Positions 44,558-54,440 of a stretch of 64,000 nt of DNA are shown here, piece by piece (positions within the stretch are counted from its first letter, which is position 1; each line of letters starts with the position of its first letter). The translations under genes were made by a program, and so were the position numbers. Under the pieces are notes generated by a model, which saw nothing but the letters and a program-made list of their open reading frames with translations, did no database searches and was not told the origin of the DNA. Source of the DNA: Pseudomonas fluorescens (GTDB lineage: Bacteria; Pseudomonadota; Gammaproteobacteria; Pseudomonadales; Pseudomonadaceae); the NCBI RefSeq assembly GCF_040448305.1, contig NZ_CP148752.1, forward strand, positions 4,092,001-4,156,000, read 5' to 3'.

Positions 44558-45205
44558 TCACTGTTGCAGGATAAAGGTCGCCAGGCTTTTCAGGTCGTCC
44601 GGACTCAACTGCGCGAAAGGCGGCATGGGCACATCCCCCCACTTCCCGCTGCCGCCGTGCTGGATGCTGGACATAAGCCTGTCCATTGCTTGCGGGTCCT
44701 TGGCATATTTGGCCGCCACATCGCGGTAGGCCGGGCCTACCACTTTGTGATCGATCGCGTGGCAGGCCAGGCAGGCGTTGTTCTGCAGCAAGGCCTTGGC
44801 GTCGACTTTTGCCACAGCCACCGCCGGGGGCTGGGCCGCCGGGGCGTTCGAGGCAGCCTGAACATCGGCATCATTGGCCTTCGCACTGCCGTAGGTCACC
44901 GCCAGGTAAGCGCCGATCACACTCACATCCTGATCGCTGATCGGAGCGCCGTACACGTGCTGCATCTTGCCCGCTTCGGCGGTCCACTGCGCCAGGCTCA
45001 GGCCAGGCGGCTGGAAGCTGATGTAATCGGCCGAATGGCAGATGGAACACTTCTGCTGCGCCAAAGCGTAGCCAGGCATCGTGCTGGGCTTGAACGCAGC
45101 CGTTTCAGGCGGCAGCGTGATGGACAGCGGCGCGGCGCCAGCCAGGGTCGCCAGACAAACCTGAGCCGCGCAGAGCAAGGCGGTCATGCATTTCACAAGT
45201 TTCAT
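44558..45205 (-). CDS. Diheme c-type cytochrome, electron acceptor of the molybdoenzyme
   Basis: 215 residues, start at 45205 (MKLVKCMTALLCAAQVC) behind GAGGAGG, signal peptide to about residue 24. Two heme-c sites: CSICH (53-57) and CLACH (145-149). The second half resembles cytochrome c551/c552 (GPAYRDVAAKYA, WGDVPMPPF with the axial Met). It starts 10 bp after the molybdoenzyme stop and most likely takes its electrons, as SorB or SoxD do for their partners. Confidence 0.92.
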   Translation of the reverse strand: MKLVKCMTALLCAAQVCLATLAGAAPLSITLPPETAAFKPSTMPGYALAQQKCSICHSADYISFQPPGLSLAQWTAEAGKMQHVYGAPISDQDVSVIGAYLAVTYGSAKANDADVQAASNAPAAQPPAVAVAKVDAKALLQNNACLACHAIDHKVVGPAYRDVAAKYAKDPQAMDRLMSSIQHGGSGKWGDVPMPPFAQLSPDDLKSLATFILQQ

Positions 45206-45215
45206 GCAGCCCTCC

Positions 45216-46475
45216 TCAGGCGACAGTGACGTGGGTGGTTTCGACGACGTGGCGGCGGTAGCCAGCAGGGTTCCAGTCGGCTTGCGGCGGTTGTGTCTCG
45301 CCGGCACTGTTGCTGGCTCGCACCATCAACTGCGTGGCGCCCTTGCTGGTAAAGCTGATCGGCAGTGTCCACTCACGGAAGGAGTAACGGCCAAGGTCCT
45401 GCCCGAGCGTGGTTTCGCGCCAGGTTTTTCCGCCGTCGATCGACACTTCCACCTTGTTGACCCCAACGCCCCCGTCGAACGCGATGCCTTTGAGCTCCAG
45501 GCTTTTGTTCAGCGGCACTACATCGCCGTGTTTAACGCTGGTGATGAAACTGCGCACCGGCAATTTGGAAATCGGCAGGGTTTTCGCCGCCGTGGTGCCG
45601 GGAGCAATGCAGAAGCAATCGTTATCCGGAACCCGGTAACCCTTGGCCATGAAGAAACCGTCGTAGGTATGGTCGAGGACCTCGATCTCACTCAGGTGCT
45701 TGACCCAGTACGTGCCGAAATAGCCGGGCACCACCAGACGAATCGGGTAACCGTTGAGAAATGGCAGGTCGGTGCCATTCATCGACCAGGCGATCATCGG
45801 CTCACCGTCCATGGCATGGCTGATGTCCAGCGCCTTGATGTACTCCGGCGTGCTCGGCAGCACGGGTTTATCCAGCCCACGGAAGGTCACTTGCCGGGCC
45901 TCGGCTTTTACCCCCGCCTTTTCCAGCACCGCCTTGAGCGGTACCCCCACCCAGCGCGCATTGCCCATGGAGCCATTGCCCAACTGAGCACCGAAGACCC
46001 GCGGCATAGAGAAGCCACGGCTGTTACCCGAACACTGATTGACGGCCACCACTTCAACCGGTTTGGCAAGGGCCTTGAGCTCGGCGAGGGAAAGCGACAG
46101 CGGCGTGTCGACCGAGCCCTTGATCGTCAGGCGGTAGCTGTCCGGATCGATGCTGGTCGGGAAATTGGCCAGGTGGTAACGCACGAAAAAGGCGTCATTG
46201 GGCGTGATCGGCCCTTCGTTGAAGACAGGGAACGGCGTCTCCAGATGCGGCGGCCGCGTGGTCACCAGGGTCAACGGGCGTTTCTGCGGGTATTGCACCA
46301 ATGGTCGTGGGCCCGCCGCAAAAGTCACTTCCTCGGCAGCCCCACCGGCCGCCCCGGTTCCGTCGGCTGCCCGGGCCAGGCTTGCCAGCGGCGAGGCCGC
46401 CAAAGCCAGAGTGAAAGCATCGCGTAGAACCCGCCGGCGGGTCGGTTTGCTGTTGTCTACAAAACTGAACTTCAT
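45216..46475 (-). CDS. Sulfite dehydrogenase-like molybdopterin oxidoreductase (SorA/SoxC type)
   Basis: 419 residues, exported by the Tat route (TRRRVLRDAFTLALA). Sulfite-oxidase fold: molybdenum-binding Cys148 in VAVNQCSGNSRGFS, then ARWVGVPLKAVLEKAGVKA and a C-terminal dimer domain (VNKVEVSIDGGKTWRETTLG). It probably oxidises sulfite in the periplasm and passes electrons to the diheme cytochrome encoded next. The tie to sulfur is by family; substrates other than sulfite are possible. Confidence 0.9.
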   Translation of the reverse strand: MKFSFVDNSKPTRRRVLRDAFTLALAASPLASLARAADGTGAAGGAAEEVTFAAGPRPLVQYPQKRPLTLVTTRPPHLETPFPVFNEGPITPNDAFFVRYHLANFPTSIDPDSYRLTIKGSVDTPLSLSLAELKALAKPVEVVAVNQCSGNSRGFSMPRVFGAQLGNGSMGNARWVGVPLKAVLEKAGVKAEARQVTFRGLDKPVLPSTPEYIKALDISHAMDGEPMIAWSMNGTDLPFLNGYPIRLVVPGYFGTYWVKHLSEIEVLDHTYDGFFMAKGYRVPDNDCFCIAPGTTAAKTLPISKLPVRSFITSVKHGDVVPLNKSLELKGIAFDGGVGVNKVEVSIDGGKTWRETTLGQDLGRYSFREWTLPISFTSKGATQLMVRASNSAGETQPPQADWNPAGYRRHVVETTHVTVA

Positions 46476-46513
46476 TCTGCGCTCTCTATGATTGTTTTAT
46501 TGAGATGCAACTG

Positions 46514-46616
46514 ACTGTAGGAGCAAGCTTGCTCGCGATGGTCGTTAACGAAAACGCGTGCTTACTGACTAAACGTAGCGCACTTGAGTCCATCGCGAGC
46601 ACGCTCGCTCCTACAA
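46514..46616. repeat. REP pair upstream of the molybdoenzyme gene
   Basis: CTGTAGGAGCAAGCTTGCTC (from 46514) and an inverted, slightly diverged copy CATCGCGAGCACGCTCGCTC (from 46591). Confidence 0.88.
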
Positions 46617-46803
46617 GTTCCCGCCAGGGCGGAGAGGTATCAGGTCTACGGTTTCGCCTTACCGAGGTAGGTAAACAAACCAGTATCCTCAGGGCCAAAC
46701 TGTCTGCTTCTCATTGAGCGTCAGCGACTTGACAATTGATGACAGAACCCCCTGTCAAGGCCGGCGTAGACACTCCGGGTTCAAGGCGTTGCCTGTGCCA
46801 TCA

Positions 46804-46848
46804 CCCACAAAAAAACCCACTGACCGTCGCCGGTTCAGTGGGCTTTTT
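46804..46848. terminator. Bidirectional terminator, dispersed cassette copy 2
   Basis: CCCACTGACCG with CGGTTCAGTGGG (one bulged T), A-run before and T-run after. Nearly identical to the copy at 49702. It serves the DUF6124 gene ending at 46878. Confidence 0.85.
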
Positions 46849-46877
46849 CCCATCAGGCTAATAACCGCCCTCGCCTG

Positions 46878-47186
46878 CTACTGCGGATCTACCTGATCCA
46901 GCACGCGGTTCACCGATAACTCTGCCAAGGCAATCATCTGTTGAATTCCCAATGCCAAATTGCATTTAGGGCCGTTGAGGATAAACGCCAGTTCACTGGC
47001 CATGACACTGGCCGAGGCAAGGGTTTCACAGGCATGAACCAGGAGGGTTTCGTTGTTGACGTTGGGGGCAATGGTGAAGATGGGGTTGGGACGGCGGTCC
47101 GCCCCGGCCGGTTTGCGGGACACGAACTCAGCATCGAACTTTGACGAGCTTGGGGTTGCTGATGAATTAGCGTTTTCGTTGAGCAT
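46878..47186 (-). CDS. DUF6124 family protein
   Basis: 102 residues; ATG at 47186 chosen (MLNENANSS) with GGAG at the right distance. The conserved block NNETLLVHACETLASASVMA followed by LGIQQMIALAELSVNRVLD is the DUF6124 pattern seen in many Pseudomonas. No signal peptide. Function unknown; these genes are often multi-copy and strain-variable. Confidence 0.85.
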   Translation of the reverse strand: MLNENANSSATPSSSKFDAEFVSRKPAGADRRPNPIFTIAPNVNNETLLVHACETLASASVMASELAFILNGPKCNLALGIQQMIALAELSVNRVLDQVDPQ

Positions 47187-47447
47187 TTGGAACTCCAATG
47201 GATTGGGCTCCTATGAAAATCGGGCTACCACACCCGGTCGCTGAATTGGCAGCGACGGGCGAAGGTTAGCGAGGTGGGTTGTGCAGTGCAAGCCCCATGG
47301 GATATGGAAAAACTTGAGACTAATTACCGCTTTCAAACCAACAAAAAGTCCTCAAAAGCCGGGCGGGACGCTGCATATGTACAGTAGTGCTCAGCGTTCA
47401 TCTGGTCACTTCGATACCAAAAAAGATGCTGTAAACCGAGCTTGCTC
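47187..47447. other. AT-richer gene-free stretch beside the IS66 scar
   Basis: About 260 bases. Short frames only, none with a family pattern or ribosome site that convinces me. Base composition is lower in GC than the island before it, in keeping with an acquired segment. It holds the promoter of the DUF6124 gene. Confidence 0.5.
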
Positions 47448-47555
47448 AACGGGCATGATCCGTATGCTTACCTGAAGGATGTTTTAGCGCGCCTGCCGAC
47501 GCAGCGGGCGAGTAAGATTACCGAGCTGCTGCCGCATAACTGGCCACCCGCCTGA
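47448..47555 (+). pseudogene. C-terminal remnant of an IS66-family transposase (TnpC)
   Basis: Thirty-five codons and a stop read NGHDPYAYLKDVLARLPTQR and then ASKITELLPHNWPPA, the end of the IS66 transposase. Everything upstream of this is lost. The following bases up to about 47585 (ACGGATACTCAC) may be the outer end of the element. It marks an old insertion and deletion. Confidence 0.85.
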
Positions 47556-47612
47556 CAACGTAAACCGGGATGTACGGATACTCACGTTGAAACTCCACAT
47601 GGAAGACTTGGA

Positions 47613-47966
47613 ATGACTCGAATTATTGAAATCCTGATGTACACCTTAAAGCCAGGATCGGGATTGGATTTTCATCGAATAATGCAGAATGTAAGTGTTC
47701 CGCTTCACCTGGAAGCTGGCATAGATGTCGTTTCATATGGCGGCTCATTGCATGATTGTGACAGCTATCACCTGATTCGCGCCTATGAAAGCGAGAGCCA
47801 TCGCCAAGCATCTCAAGATATTTTTTACGCAAGCGCTGCCTGGAAACAGGGCCCGCGAGCAGACATTATCAGCCTCATTGAAGTCAGTACAACGACAGTT
47901 ATGGCGCTCACTCAAGACGTAATTGATGCCTTCAGAGCTTCTAGAGCCGAAGCTCGATCCGCGTAG
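47613..47966 (+). CDS. NIPSNAP/ABM-fold small protein
   Basis: 117 residues. The N-terminal strand (MTRIIEILMYTLKPGSGLDF), a helix with HRIMQNVSVPLH and the second strand unit YHLIRAYESESHRQASQDIF with AWKQGPR follow the NIPSNAP dimeric alpha-beta barrel. No catalytic residues can be assigned. It lies just after the IS66 scar and is AT-richer than the surrounding genome, consistent with transfer. Confidence 0.75.
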   Translation: MTRIIEILMYTLKPGSGLDFHRIMQNVSVPLHLEAGIDVVSYGGSLHDCDSYHLIRAYESESHRQASQDIFYASAAWKQGPRADIISLIEVSTTTVMALTQDVIDAFRASRAEARSA

Positions 47967-48127
47967 CTGACATCGACAAAGGCAGACCCCGTAGCCTTAA
48001 ATGCGGGGATCAGGAAGATGTGTTGGCCGGACGGTTACTTTTTTCGAAACGGTTTTACCATATGACTTCAGTTTGCAGCCCGGAATCCAGCAATAGGTGA
48101 TCTGAGAACACTTACACTGTAAGTGAC

Positions 48128-48168
48128 GACACCGATGCCTGAAAGCAAAGGCATCGGTGTCTCTTGCC
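48128..48168. terminator. Strong hairpin between convergent small genes
   Basis: GACACCGATGCCT (48128-48140) with AGGCATCGGTGTC (48149-48161), perfect 13-bp arms, then TCTTGCC. A smaller hairpin CACTTAC-ACT-GTAAGTG (48109-48125) sits just before. Likely terminates the gene ending at 47966 despite a short T-run. Confidence 0.55.
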
Positions 48169-48190
48169 TGCTCTGGCAGTCCGTCGGGGG

Positions 48191-48499
48191 TCAACTCATC
48201 TCTGGAACGAGATGACTCATGAACGTCAGGTTTTCAATAGCGTACATATACTCAGAGAATCTCGGATCTCCATCGTTGAACGCCTTTGCCACTTTTTGTG
48301 CGCTCTCAAGACTGTCCCACATTGCCAGGTCCGCGAAGATTCGGTCGTCGCTCATAGGGCAGTACGCGTGGTACTCAATCAAACCCGGAAAAGTCTTTAA
48401 CGTTTCACGAAGCCTCGCGCGGAGTACAGGCACTTGCGCAACGCATTCCTGTTTGACCTTGAAAATGGCTAATTCGAGTACATGAGATGAGCGCTGCAT
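48191..48499 (-). CDS. Small ABM-like (antibiotic biosynthesis monooxygenase-type) protein
   Basis: 102 residues with beta strands and helices in the order of the ABM ferredoxin-like fold (VLELAIFKVKQECVAQVPVL, then LIEYHAYCPMSDDRIFADLA and MWDSLESAQKVAKAFNDGD). It resembles a second small protein of the same fold at 47613. No active-site residues can be named. Neighbour of a WYL regulator on the same strand (43 bp downstream of it). Confidence 0.65.
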   Translation of the reverse strand: MQRSSHVLELAIFKVKQECVAQVPVLRARLRETLKTFPGLIEYHAYCPMSDDRIFADLAMWDSLESAQKVAKAFNDGDPRFSEYMYAIENLTFMSHLVPEMS

Positions 48500-48542
48500 A
48501 GGGATGACCTGCTTGTGTTAGGAAGTCCCAACTATCAGCAGC

Positions 48543-49256
48543 TCATACTGACAGCGTAGTGTCAGTAGTGGTGATCGCTTTCCACTGGCTTGCCTGGTGC
48601 TTCATATACGCCTGGAGATCAAGGGCAGGATTGTCGGGTGATGGTTGTTGGGCAATAACGATGGAGGCTATGCGATCGACCCGAAAATCGCGGTAAGCCG
48701 CCCTGGTACTACACCAGCTTCCAACCGTCCACTTTCCTCCCCAGTAGAAAAGGCCAAGGGGGGAAATGAGGCGTTGCGAAACCGCACCGTCCAAGCTGGT
48801 ATAAGTTATCTTCAGCGCCTGAGTGTTTTCGATGGCATTTCGAAGGGTTGCCAAATGACCACGTGTCGAGGAAGGTGTTGTTCCAAGTGCCCTGATTTTT
48901 GCTGCGCTGGGGTCAACCTTGTGATGGACTATGGACGCTGAGATTTTGCTCAACAACATCCTCGCAGCAGCACTTAGATCGTTATCGGCGGAAGCTGAAA
49001 GCATTTCCATCCCGAGCATCAATGCATCCAGTTCGAGTCTGTTCAACGTTAACGGCGGCATCTCAAAATCGGCATCCAAGGCATACCCCACGCCAGCGGT
49101 ACCATAGATTGGGATTCCACTGAAGGAAAGGTCGTCGATGTATCGATAGATCGAGCGAACGGAAACGCCAATTCGGCTCGCCAGTCGTTCAGCAGAGATT
49201 GGCTGATGGACACGAATCAGATTTACCAATTGAAATAAGCGATCCGCTTTACGCAC
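48543..49256 (-). CDS. YafY-type HTH/WYL-domain transcription regulator
   Basis: 237 residues: an N-terminal winged helix-turn-helix (MRKADRLFQLVNLIRVHQPI, then GVSVRSIYRYIDDLSFSGI) and a WYL-like sensor domain (LKITYTSLDG, PLGLFYWGGKWTVGSWCSTR, YRDFRVDRIASI). It probably controls the small ABM-like gene downstream or itself. It overlaps the preceding gene by 8 bp. Confidence 0.9.
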   Translation of the reverse strand: MRKADRLFQLVNLIRVHQPISAERLASRIGVSVRSIYRYIDDLSFSGIPIYGTAGVGYALDADFEMPPLTLNRLELDALMLGMEMLSASADNDLSAAARMLLSKISASIVHHKVDPSAAKIRALGTTPSSTRGHLATLRNAIENTQALKITYTSLDGAVSQRLISPLGLFYWGGKWTVGSWCSTRAAYRDFRVDRIASIVIAQQPSPDNPALDLQAYMKHQASQWKAITTTDTTLSV

Positions 49257-49503
49257 CAGGTGTGCTCAACTGAGAGTCCTTTGCAAGCTCAATGGCCGCG
49301 TTAATGGCGGCCCGAGCTTGGGGGCTATTCTTCCAGCAAGTCGACCCCACTGCTGCCGATGCCTGAGCCAGGATGTCACAAGCATTCGCTTTGCTGAGCA
49401 CAGCTAGCGAGTCAATGCCCATCTGCTCAAGGCGAGCGATAACGGCCGGCCCTACGCCCTTCAGGGCCAACAAGGCATTATGTTCCGTCAGTGGAAATGG
49501 CAT
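49249..49503 (-). CDS. Small helix-hairpin-helix (Cdd1-like) protein
   Basis: 84 residues from the ATG at 49503 (MPFPLTEHNALLALKGVGPA) behind AGGAG. The hairpin motif LKGVGPAVIARLEQMGIDSL is that of DNA-binding HhH domains; the rest (SKANACDILAQ, CWKNSPQARAAINAAIELAK) fits the 'pathogenicity locus' Cdd1 family. The function is not established. It overlaps the WYL regulator start by 8 bp, so the two are co-translated. Confidence 0.85.
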   Translation of the reverse strand: MPFPLTEHNALLALKGVGPAVIARLEQMGIDSLAVLSKANACDILAQASAAVGSTCWKNSPQARAAINAAIELAKDSQLSTPGA

Positions 49504-49618
49504 CCGTAAACTCCTGTTATCGGCCAATGAAGCAACAGGAGTTTGCCCGACAGGTGAGGGCATCTCAATAGATGGACTCCATCGCCCTGAGCGCAGGCAT
49601 CAGGAAGGTGAGTTCGGC

Positions 49619-49662
49619 GGTCGCGGTAGGGACGGCAGTTACCTGCCGTCCCTACCGCGACC
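49619..49662. repeat. Perfect 20-bp inverted repeat with 4-base loop
   Basis: GGTCGCGGTAGGGACGGCAG (49619-49638), loop TTAC, then its exact reverse complement (49643-49662). No T-run follows. It lies between the HhH gene start and the mqo terminator and does not match either REP family in the window. Confidence 0.85.
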
Positions 49663-49701
49663 AAACATAATGCCGATCATGCCTCCAGAATCATTTTCCA
49701 G

Positions 49702-49748
49702 CCCACAAAAAAACCCACTGACCGTCGCCGGTTCAGTGGGCTTTTTTT
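49702..49748. terminator. Bidirectional terminator, dispersed cassette copy 3 (mqo)
   Basis: Same sequence as the copy at 46804 over the whole stem and loop, with a seven-base T-run on the plus strand and an A-run on the other side. It ends the mqo transcript (stop at 49764). Confidence 0.87.
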
Positions 49749-49763
49749 GATCCGGCAGTCTAA

Positions 49764-51410
49764 TTAGAGAGCCATATCACTCGCAGCATTAGCCTTCGGC
49801 GCTTTCGCATCCGTGTCGACAGTCACAGGCTTCACAGCCGGCGCGATCACCGCTGGTGGCGGAGTCAGTTCCAGCACCTTGGCGGTGTAGGCCCACTCCT
49901 CAGCAACCTTCTCAGGGCTGGCGTTCAGCTGGGTGCCGTAGCTCGGTACGATCTGGTGCAGTTTTGCCTGCCAGTCAGGGGTCGCGACCTTGTCCTTGAA
50001 CACTTTCTGCAGCACGGTCAGCATGATCGGTGCGGCGGTCGAAGCGCCTGGGGAGGCGCCCAGCAGGCCGGCGATGCTGCCGTCTTGCGAAGCGACGATT
50101 TCGGTACCCAGTTTCAGCACGCCACCGGCGGCTTCGTCACGCTTGATGATCTGCACGCGCTGGCCGGCTTGCCACAGGCGCCAGTCTTCAGCCTTGGCGT
50201 TCGGGAAGTATTCCTTCAGGGCGTTGAGGCGGTCTTCGTCAGACAGCATCAGCTGGCCTGCCAGGTACTCGACCAGCGGGTATTCCTTGATGCCGACCTT
50301 GGTCATTGGCCACACGTTGTGGGTGGTCGTGGTGGTCAGCAGGTCCAGGTACGAACCTTCTTTCAGGAACTTGGTGCTGAAGGTCGCGAATGGGCCAAAC
50401 AGGATCACGCGCTTGCCGTCCAGCACGCGGGTGTCCAGGTGCGGAACCGACATCGGCGGAGCGCCAACGGAGGCTTTGCCGTAGGCCTTGGCCAGGTGTT
50501 GCTCGGCGATGGTCGGGTTCTCGGTCACCAGGAACGAGCCGCCTACCGGGAAGCCTGCGTATTCCCTGGCTTCAGGAATGCCGGACTTCTGCAGCAGGTG
50601 CAGGGCACCGCCGCCGGCGCCGATGAACACGAACTTGGCGTCGGTTTCGGTCTTGCTGCCGTCTTTGAGGTTCTTGTAGCTGACACGCCAGCTGCCGTCT
50701 TCGTTCTTGGTGATGTCCTGTACTTCGCTGGACAGCTTCAAGTCGAACTTCGGCGTGGTTTGCAGGTGCGCAACGAACTGACGCGTGATTTCGCCGAAGT
50801 TCACGTCGGTGCCGAGCGGGCTCCAGGTGGCCGCGATTTTCTGGTTCGGGTCACGCCCTTCCATCATCAGCGGCACCCACTGCTTGATCACAGCCGGGTC
50901 TTCGGAGTACTGCATGCCGGCGAACAGCGGGCTCGCCTGCAGGGCTTCGTAGCGTTTTTTCAGGAACTTGATGTTGTCATCGCCCCACACGAAACTCATG
51001 TGCGGGGTGGAGTTGATGAACGAACGCGGGTTCTTCAGCACGCCTTGCTGAACCTGCCAGGCCCAGAACTGACGGGAGATCTGGAACGCTTCGTTGATTT
51101 CAACGGCCTTCGGGATCGAAACCTTGCCGTTCTCGTCTTCCGGGGTGTAGTTCAGCTCGGCCAGGGCGGAGTGACCGGTACCGGCGTTGTTCCAGCCGTT
51201 GGAGCTTTCCTGGGCGACGCCGTCGAGGCGCTCGATCATTTGCATCGAGGTGCCAGGTTCCAGCTCATTGAGCCACACACCCAGGGTCGCGCTCATGATG
51301 CCGCCGCCGATCAGCAGCACATCGACTTTCTTGGCCTCTTCCGCGTGGACCGCAGACATCCCCATGGACAAAGCCAGCCCCAGCAGGGCCGTGTTCACTT
51401 TCTTAAACAT
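49764..51410 (-). CDS. mqo: Malate:quinone oxidoreductase with N-terminal signal-like segment
   Basis: FAD-dependent oxidation of malate to oxaloacetate with quinone reduction. FAD loop VDVLLIGGGIMSATLG, and family blocks NGWNNAGTGHSALAELNYTP, VFIGAGGGALHLLQKSGIPE and PGASTAAPIM. 548 residues from the ATG at 51410, which has AGGTG six bases upstream. Odd points: the enzyme normally starts close to the FAD strand, yet here a basic, hydrophobic signal-like segment (KKVNTALLGLALSMGMSAVH, then A-EEAKK) precedes it, and an Ala/Pro-rich tail of about 35 residues follows the normal end. Known Mqo enzymes face the cytoplasm, so this copy may be anchored or exported. Confidence 0.93.
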   Translation of the reverse strand: MFKKVNTALLGLALSMGMSAVHAEEAKKVDVLLIGGGIMSATLGVWLNELEPGTSMQMIERLDGVAQESSNGWNNAGTGHSALAELNYTPEDENGKVSIPKAVEINEAFQISRQFWAWQVQQGVLKNPRSFINSTPHMSFVWGDDNIKFLKKRYEALQASPLFAGMQYSEDPAVIKQWVPLMMEGRDPNQKIAATWSPLGTDVNFGEITRQFVAHLQTTPKFDLKLSSEVQDITKNEDGSWRVSYKNLKDGSKTETDAKFVFIGAGGGALHLLQKSGIPEAREYAGFPVGGSFLVTENPTIAEQHLAKAYGKASVGAPPMSVPHLDTRVLDGKRVILFGPFATFSTKFLKEGSYLDLLTTTTTHNVWPMTKVGIKEYPLVEYLAGQLMLSDEDRLNALKEYFPNAKAEDWRLWQAGQRVQIIKRDEAAGGVLKLGTEIVASQDGSIAGLLGASPGASTAAPIMLTVLQKVFKDKVATPDWQAKLHQIVPSYGTQLNASPEKVAEEWAYTAKVLELTPPPAVIAPAVKPVTVDTDAKAPKANAASDMAL

Positions 51411-51801
51411 CTGTAGCACCTATGATAAAACGCCATCCGCCCTTCCATCCTCACGCGCACAGCCCCATGTTTCACGGCAGTCACGGGTGCGGCACTCAAG
51501 GATTGCAGGGTGGGCACACAAGGCCGATGAACCGCATCGACCCCACTTTAATGTCCCTTCTGAACTGACTTTTTATCTTTATTGGCTTCAGCTACTTGAG
51601 CGACAGTGATTCCGTCGGCACGTCTCAAGGACACGCAAACTGAATTGATCAAACCAAGTTGTCGCCAAGAATATCACGACAAGGCTTACCCGCGCGTCTG
51701 TTCCCGACCGGTAAGTCCGGGCCCGGGCGCCCGGCCTTCTATACTCATCCTGTTTTTCTCAATGAGTGTGCGAGGAACAGCCATGAGCGATAGGAGCAGT
51801 C
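51411..51801. other. Divergent promoter region between mqo and ilvD
   Basis: About 390 bases holding the promoters of both genes. No gene or strong palindrome seen. A short ATG frame starting at 51783 overlaps the ilvD start and ends after eight codons; it contains the ilvD ribosome site and is probably not a real leader. Confidence 0.6.
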
Positions 51802-53484
<1,683 letters not shown>

Positions 53485-53513
53485 GGTTTGAGTCTGGCGC
53501 TGTTTGGTCTAAT

Positions 53514-53592
53514 GCCATCGCGAGCAGGCTCGCTCCCACAGTTGATCTCCATATGCCGAAGATCCCCTGTGGGAGCGAGCCTGCTCGCGAAG
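53514..53592. repeat. REP pair after ilvD
   Basis: CATCGCGAGCAGGCTCGCTC (from 53516) and the inverted CTGTGGGAGCGAGCCTGCTC (from 53567). Confidence 0.88.
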
Positions 53593-53632
53593 GACGCCTG
53601 TCAGGCAACCTCTACCTCAAAGCCTGAACCGA

Positions 53633-54283
53633 TCACCTCGCCGTCGTCATCGCTTGTTTTTGCGCCATGCCCCGCAGGGACACCAGCAACAGGCTGGCAA
53701 ACGCACCGACCACCGCGATGGCCATGTCCTTTTGCGAATCCCAAGGATCGTTTTGCGCGCCGACGAAGGCCTTCGCCGTGTCTTTGCCCAGGAAAGCACC
53801 GCCGATCCACTCCACCAGTTCATATACGGCGGATGTCGACAGCATGATGTTCAGGGTCACGAAAAACAGCCAGAACCCGCGCAACGGCGTCAGCCGCCAC
53901 AGCACTTCACGAACCGGATAAACCAGCAGCAGCCCGTAGCTCAGATGCACCAGTCGGTCGTAGTGATTGCGGTGTGTACCTGCCACCCGGTCGAAACTGA
54001 AGCCCAACCACGCCGAAAACCAATGATCGTAAGGCACCCGGGAATAGGTGTAATGGGCACCCAGTTCATGCACGCACAGAAACGCAAACACCAGCGTGAT
54101 AGACGTCGCCGACAAGCGGAACCGACGAGATACCGCCACCAAAGTCCCCACCAGCAACAGCACCAGCAGGTTTTCCAGCGCCCAGTCCACCCGGCTGCGA
54201 GGAGAAAAACCCGACACCACGACAATCAGCACGAACACCAAGAGCAACGTCAGGTCGAGCCGTAAACGCGGGTCAGGCTGCAT
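53633..54283 (-). CDS. DUF2238 (YjdF-type) membrane protein
   Basis: 216 residues with about six membrane helices (starting LDLTLLLVFVLIVVVSGFSP). Family marks: HELGAHYTYSRVPYDHW, the HYDRLVHLSYGLLLVYPVRE block with its polar His/Asp/Arg residues in the membrane, and VYELVEWIGGAFLGKDTAKA. Function unknown. It is convergent with ilvD and divergent from the DUF4440 gene. Confidence 0.9.
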   Translation of the reverse strand: MQPDPRLRLDLTLLLVFVLIVVVSGFSPRSRVDWALENLLVLLLVGTLVAVSRRFRLSATSITLVFAFLCVHELGAHYTYSRVPYDHWFSAWLGFSFDRVAGTHRNHYDRLVHLSYGLLLVYPVREVLWRLTPLRGFWLFFVTLNIMLSTSAVYELVEWIGGAFLGKDTAKAFVGAQNDPWDSQKDMAIAVVGAFASLLLVSLRGMAQKQAMTTAR

Positions 54284-54440
54284 GGTGCAATACCTCGAAG
54301 TCAGGGCATCGCCCTTTTAACTTCGAGGCAAGGGTGCCAGGCAAGTTCGCTTTTTTCATCCAATGCATGCTATGTTGTACGATGACTGACGAATTATCAT
54401 CCAGTCATCGCGCCACTCCTACAACAACAAGGAAACACCC

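Larger units (their letters stand above)
46476..46877. other. Gene-free region with REP pair and terminator
   Basis: About 400 bases upstream of the molybdoenzyme gene. It holds a REP pair (46514-46616), the promoter region of the molybdoenzyme operon and the terminator of the DUF6124 gene. No coding sequence seen. Confidence 0.7.

Noticed and set aside
47367..47384. CTGCATATGTACAG near 47370, considered as a LexA box
   Set aside because: The gap between CTG and CAG is 8 and not 10 bases, and there is no SOS gene next to it.
47281..47475. 64-codon frame before the IS66 remnant
   Set aside because: No ribosome site, no family pattern, and it overlaps the transposase remnant in another frame.
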